The position numbers were made by a program, and so were the translations under genes. From Malonomonas rubra DSM 5091 (GTDB taxonomy: Bacteria > Desulfobacterota > Desulfuromonadia > Desulfuromonadales > Geopsychrobacteraceae), in NCBI RefSeq assembly GCF_900142125.1, contig NZ_FQZT01000006.1, positions 62,001 to 126,000 of the forward strand: DNA of 64,000 nucleotides, written 5' to 3'. The notes below the pieces were generated by a model. The model had not been told where the DNA came from. It saw nothing but the letters and a program-made list of their open reading frames with translations, and made no database searches. Of this stretch, positions 61,293 through 64,000 are shown one piece after another; positions within the stretch are counted from its first letter, which is position 1, and each line of letters opens with the position of its first letter.

Positions 61293-62323
61293 TGGAAAGT
61301 CGCGGCGAATATTTCGATGGTCAAAGTGCGGCCTGCAAGCATGTCGTGCTGCGTCTAAAGAATGATTGCCTACAGATTGACGGCGACGGTCTGGAATTGC
61401 AGCTGCCTTACAGCGAGCTGCGGTTGAGTGATGCTCTTGGCAGCGTCAGCCGCTCGATTTATCTGCCGGATGGCGGGAAATGCGATATCCGCAACAGGGT
61501 GTTCGCTGCTGAGTTGCAGAAGAAACTCGGCCGGGGTGGTTTTTTCAACCAGGTGCATCGCTTTGAAAACAGCCTGCGGTTGGCAGCTATAGCCCTGCTG
61601 CTGACTGCTGTCGTTGTCTGGGCCTTCATCCGGTTTGGTATCCCGGTGCTGGCAGAGCGGATGGCATACGCCATTCCCCCATCGGCAGAAGTCAGCATGG
61701 GAAAAGAGGCTTTCGAATTTCTCGACAGCAGCTTTTTCAGCGAAACAGGTCTGCCTAAGTGGCGACAGCTAGAGGTTGAACAGTTGTTCAATCAGGTTGT
61801 CTCTGGCATGGAACAGGATCAGCGCGATTACCAGCTGTTGTTTCGTGACTCGGCTGCTTTCGGAGCCAATGCATTGGCATTGCCGGGCGGAACCGTCATC
61901 GTCACTGATGATTTTATGGCGCTGGTTGACCGGGATGAAGAACTGATCGCGGTACTGGCCCATGAAATCGGTCACATCCGCAACCGGCATGCCCTGCGCA
62001 AGATTATTCAGAGTTCTACCGCGGGATTGCTGGTCGCAGCTATAACTGGCGATATTCTTTCTTCCGGATCCATCGCTGCCGCTCTGCCGACTATGCTGGT
62101 TGATGCCAAGTACTCCCGCGACATGGAACGGGAAGCAGACGATGCCGCTGTTGAATACATGCTGGCGCAGGGGATTCCTTTACATCATCTTGCTGACGTT
62201 CTGCTGAACCTGCAAAGATCAGTTGGTGGGGAAAAAGAAGGCAGCGGTGAGCCCTCGGCGCTTCGTTATCTCTCAACGCATCCGGCAACGCAGGAGAGGA
62301 TTGAGCGCTTATCCAGCTATTGA
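61292..62323 (+). CDS. M48 family membrane zinc metallopeptidase
   Basis: 343 residues. The start at 61292 overlaps the DUF898 stop. A cytoplasmic N-terminal ~85 residues precede a helix (~93-115, LRLAAIALLLTAVVVWAFI). The peptidase domain has the HEIGH zinc motif (His224, Glu225, His228) and the third ligand Glu in DREADDAAVEYM. It resembles HtpX/BepA-type quality-control peptidases. Substrate unknown; the pair with DUF898 suggests envelope maintenance. Confidence 0.9.
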   Translation: MESRGEYFDGQSAACKHVVLRLKNDCLQIDGDGLELQLPYSELRLSDALGSVSRSIYLPDGGKCDIRNRVFAAELQKKLGRGGFFNQVHRFENSLRLAAIALLLTAVVVWAFIRFGIPVLAERMAYAIPPSAEVSMGKEAFEFLDSSFFSETGLPKWRQLEVEQLFNQVVSGMEQDQRDYQLLFRDSAAFGANALALPGGTVIVTDDFMALVDRDEELIAVLAHEIGHIRNRHALRKIIQSSTAGLLVAAITGDILSSGSIAAALPTMLVDAKYSRDMEREADDAAVEYMLAQGIPLHHLADVLLNLQRSVGGEKEGSGEPSALRYLSTHPATQERIERLSSY

Positions 62324-62688
62324 TCAGACTTTTTCAGCCAGGCCAGAGCTGCATCGTAGTCATCAAAAATTTCAACGGTCCAACCGCGTGTGACCGCGGC
62401 ATCACGGTAGAATTGTAGGTCTCTGGTGATTTCTTGCAGCAGGGACGCAATCCGCATTTGCGGCTCCAGACCAATTTCCTTATAACGATCTGAGCGCTCA
62501 TAGGCTTCCATGGTTTCCGCGATCACCTCTGTCTGCCGATGATCGAACAGGCAACGATTACATCTGTGCGATTTCATCATCTCAATCGCCCTTTTTACGG
62601 TTTCAACTTCCTGATTGAGGGCATAGGTTCCCAAAGTTTGCACGCATACAATGTCCAAGTCATTTAAATACTCAATGGCTCTGCGCAT
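62317..62688 (-). CDS. STAS/SpoIIAA-like small protein
   Basis: 123 residues from an ATG with AGAGGA upstream. The alternation of beta and helix (LNDLDIVCVQTLGTYALNQEVETVKRAIEMM, NRCLFDHRQTEVIAETMEAYE, RGWTVEIFDDYDAALAWLKK) fits the SpoIIAA/STAS-like fold. CNRC forms a CxxC. It overlaps the M48 stop by 7 bp on the opposite strand. Function unknown. Confidence 0.65.
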   Translation of the reverse strand: MRRAIEYLNDLDIVCVQTLGTYALNQEVETVKRAIEMMKSHRCNRCLFDHRQTEVIAETMEAYERSDRYKEIGLEPQMRIASLLQEITRDLQFYRDAAVTRGWTVEIFDDYDAALAWLKKSDQ

Positions 62689-62833
62689 ATTTTTCCTCTA
62701 AGGGGCCCTGATGATATCTTAAAGGTGGTCTATATCACATATTACTGGAAAAATTTGGTAGGTCAAAAAACGAAAGTAACAGCAAAAAGGCAATGATGAA
62801 AATACTATTTTCCTGAAGTGTGGAGAAGCTTCT

Positions 62834-62959
62834 TCACTCTTGATCTTGTGGGGGCTGGGAAGATTGTTCTTGCTTACGCTTTAATTTTTCTTCTTTTTTG
62901 GCCTTTTTCGCGAGTTCTTTCTGGCGTTTCTCATAACCATAATTCGTTTTTCTTGCCAT
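62834..62959 (-). CDS. Small highly charged protein, 41 aa
   Basis: Starts at the ATG at 62957-62959, seven bases after GGAT. The sequence MARKTNYGYEKRQKELAKK with a Lys/Glu-rich helix and a Gln/Pro tail is of a type found widely in proteobacteria without known function. It is 102 bp downstream of the cold-shock gene but behind that gene's terminator. Confidence 0.65.
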   Translation of the reverse strand: MARKTNYGYEKRQKELAKKAKKEEKLKRKQEQSSQPPQDQE

Positions 62960-63007
62960 CAGGTATCCTTTTCTGTCAGCAGGGCACAATTCCACTTGAA
63001 AGCTGAA

Positions 63008-63042
63008 AAAAAGGGCTCTGCAAAACTGCAGAGCCCTTTTTC
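63008..63042 (-). terminator. Terminator of the cold-shock gene
   Basis: GGGCTCTGCA (63013-63022) pairs with TGCAGAGCCC (63027-63036) with A- and T-runs on either side; it would work in both directions. Confidence 0.9.
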
Positions 63043-63061
63043 GAATGTTATGCAAGTATTT

Positions 63062-63262
63062 TTAGAGCTTGACGACATTCGCTGATTGAGGGCCTTTCTG
63101 ACCTTGGGTGACATCAAAACTTACCCGGTCGCCTTCGTAGAGGGATTTGAACCCCTCGCCCTGGATATTGGAAAAGTGGACGAACACATCAGGTCCATTA
63201 TCCTGCTCGATGAAACCAAAACCTTTTGATTCGTTAAACCACTTCACTGTACCTTCTGCCAT
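63062..63262 (-). CDS. Cold-shock protein CspA family
   Basis: 66 residues, standard length, from an ATG preceded by AAGGAG. The OB-fold carries RNP1 (KGFGFIE) and RNP2 (VFVHFSNI), with EGDRVSFDV and the C-terminal [10 protein letters not shown]. It binds single-stranded nucleic acid and melts RNA structure. A structured leader lies upstream, so expression is probably controlled after initiation. Confidence 0.96.
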   Translation of the reverse strand: MAEGTVKWFNESKGFGFIEQDNGPDVFVHFSNIQGEGFKSLYEGDRVSFDVTQGQKGPQSANVVKL

Positions 63263-63451
63263 TGATTTTCTCCTTGTTCCTGTATCGGAACATGATTTGT
63301 TCGTGCGAAACTCACTCAGCTAAAATAAAAAACACACGCCCAAGAGGGCCTGTGTTTTTGGTCCGGAACGACACCTTGCCAGTCCGGTGAGTGACAAAAA
63401 ATTTCCACAAACGTACTTAAGTTTTTTAACCATAGCACCTTTGGCATTATA
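63263..63451 (-). promoter_or_regulatory. Structured leader and promoter of the cold-shock gene
   Basis: A perfect TATAAT on the minus strand (63446-63451) suggests a start near 63439 and a leader of about 175 nt. In it, CCGGA/TCCGG pairs (63362-63386), and a stem ACACA...GCCC/GGGC...TGTGT (about 63331-63355) is followed by a T-rich run, like an intrinsic terminator placed before the gene. The -35 is not convincing: TTGACT lies only 13 bp from TATAAT. Confidence 0.5.
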
Positions 63452-63605
63452 AAAGCAAGGAGCAAGTCAATATTGGTTCCGTTTAGCTGTATTGTTTTAC
63501 GGAGATTGAACGTCGGCAGTAGCCTTTTCCTGGGGATTGGTGTATGAATCCGGCATTGACTATGTAGAACCACCTTGGGTTGAGATTGTTCTCAGGATAG
63601 AGTTG

Positions 63606-64000
63606 ATGAGTAGCACCGTCCTTGCTGTTTTTGTTCCCACATTTGTTGCCGTATCGGTCACCCCCGGCATGTGCATGACACTGTCGATGACCCTCGGCAT
63701 GACCATCGGTGTGCGCAGGACGCTGTGGATGATGGCGGGAGAACTGATCGGCGTCGGCTTGGTTGCCGGTGCTTCGGTGGTCGGCGTGGCGGCGATCATG
63801 CTGCAATATCCGATGTTGTTTCTGGCGCTGAAATATCTCGGTGGTCTCTATCTTTGCTACCTCGGCGTGCAAATGTGGATGGCCAAGGGGAAGATGGCGA
63901 TCGACTTTGAGTCGGGATTCAGTGGCAAGATGTCCGCGCCGCAGCTGGCTTTGCAGGGCTTTGTCACCGCTGTCGCCAACCCCAAGGGCTGGGCGTTTTT
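63606..64000 (+). CDS. LysE/RhtB family amino-acid exporter, cut by window edge
   Basis: About 131 residues visible from the ATG at 63606 (AGGATAGAG upstream) with no stop before the window ends. The N-terminal helix FVAVSVTPGMCMTLSMTLGMTIGVRR is the LysE/RhtB signature, followed by two helices (LIGVGLVAGASVVGVAAIML and ALKYLGGLYLCYLGVQMW) and the conserved FVTAVANPKGWAF. These are inner-membrane exporters of amino acids or related compounds. Confidence 0.9.
   Translation, partial: MSSTVLAVFVPTFVAVSVTPGMCMTLSMTLGMTIGVRRTLWMMAGELIGVGLVAGASVVGVAAIMLQYPMLFLALKYLGGLYLCYLGVQMWMAKGKMAIDFESGFSGKMSAPQLALQGFVTAVANPKGWAF

Overview
The window looks like chromosome from a Gram-negative, respiratory anaerobe of the Desulfuromonadales/Geobacter type. 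This is inferred from gene content: CxxCH cytochromes of the c7 and split-Soret kinds, a sigma-54 glnK-amtB operon with an ANTAR-type leader, PilZ, EAL-HDOD and FapA proteins, bacteriohemerythrin, an LpxR-type outer-membrane protein and a glycyl radical enzyme. No rRNA, tRNA, CRISPR array, transposase or phage gene was seen.

Layout. 1-1.7 kb: the end of a PilZ gene, a small hypothetical gene and a pseudopilin. 1.7-8.1 kb: a TetR-regulated RND tripartite efflux operon. 8.3-10.3 kb: glnK-amtB behind a sigma-54 promoter and a two-hexaloop antiterminator/terminator leader. 10.4-16.1 kb: CHASE4 histidine kinase, AI-2E family permease, a zinc-ribbon/Tudor-like protein, hemerythrin, MsrB and an EAL-HDOD protein. 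16.3-23.2 kb: triheme cytochrome, then a nearly complete glucosylglycerate cycle (phosphorylase, synthase, phosphatase, glycerate kinase) interrupted by a FapA-like gene. 23.3-30.2 kb: gltB-gltD and small membrane proteins. 30.3-33.3 kb: amidotransferase, Cache sensor and EamA transporter.

34-46 kb is the most unusual part. A CsgD-like LuxR regulator is followed by an apparent operon of PilZ protein, a 1349-residue secreted Asp-box protein, a Tat-exported split-Soret diheme cytochrome, a small TatA and a 63-residue basic secreted peptide. After a strong terminator comes a second giant secreted protein (1385 residues), clearly a paralogue of the first, with a 14-bp direct repeat spaced at 20 bp just upstream. 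A small acidic secreted protein lies convergent to it. I know of no described system with this composition; a c-di-GMP-controlled surface or extracellular redox structure is a reasonable hypothesis, not a demonstrated one.

46-58 kb holds an EamA transporter, an ANKH/MATE-like carrier, a HypD-like glycyl radical enzyme separated from its activase by about 520 bp of hairpin-rich repeat-like DNA, glpK, glpD and LpxR. 58-64 kb holds a secreted Cys-containing protein, DUF898 plus M48 peptidase, small proteins, a cold-shock gene with a structured leader and the start of a LysE/RhtB exporter.
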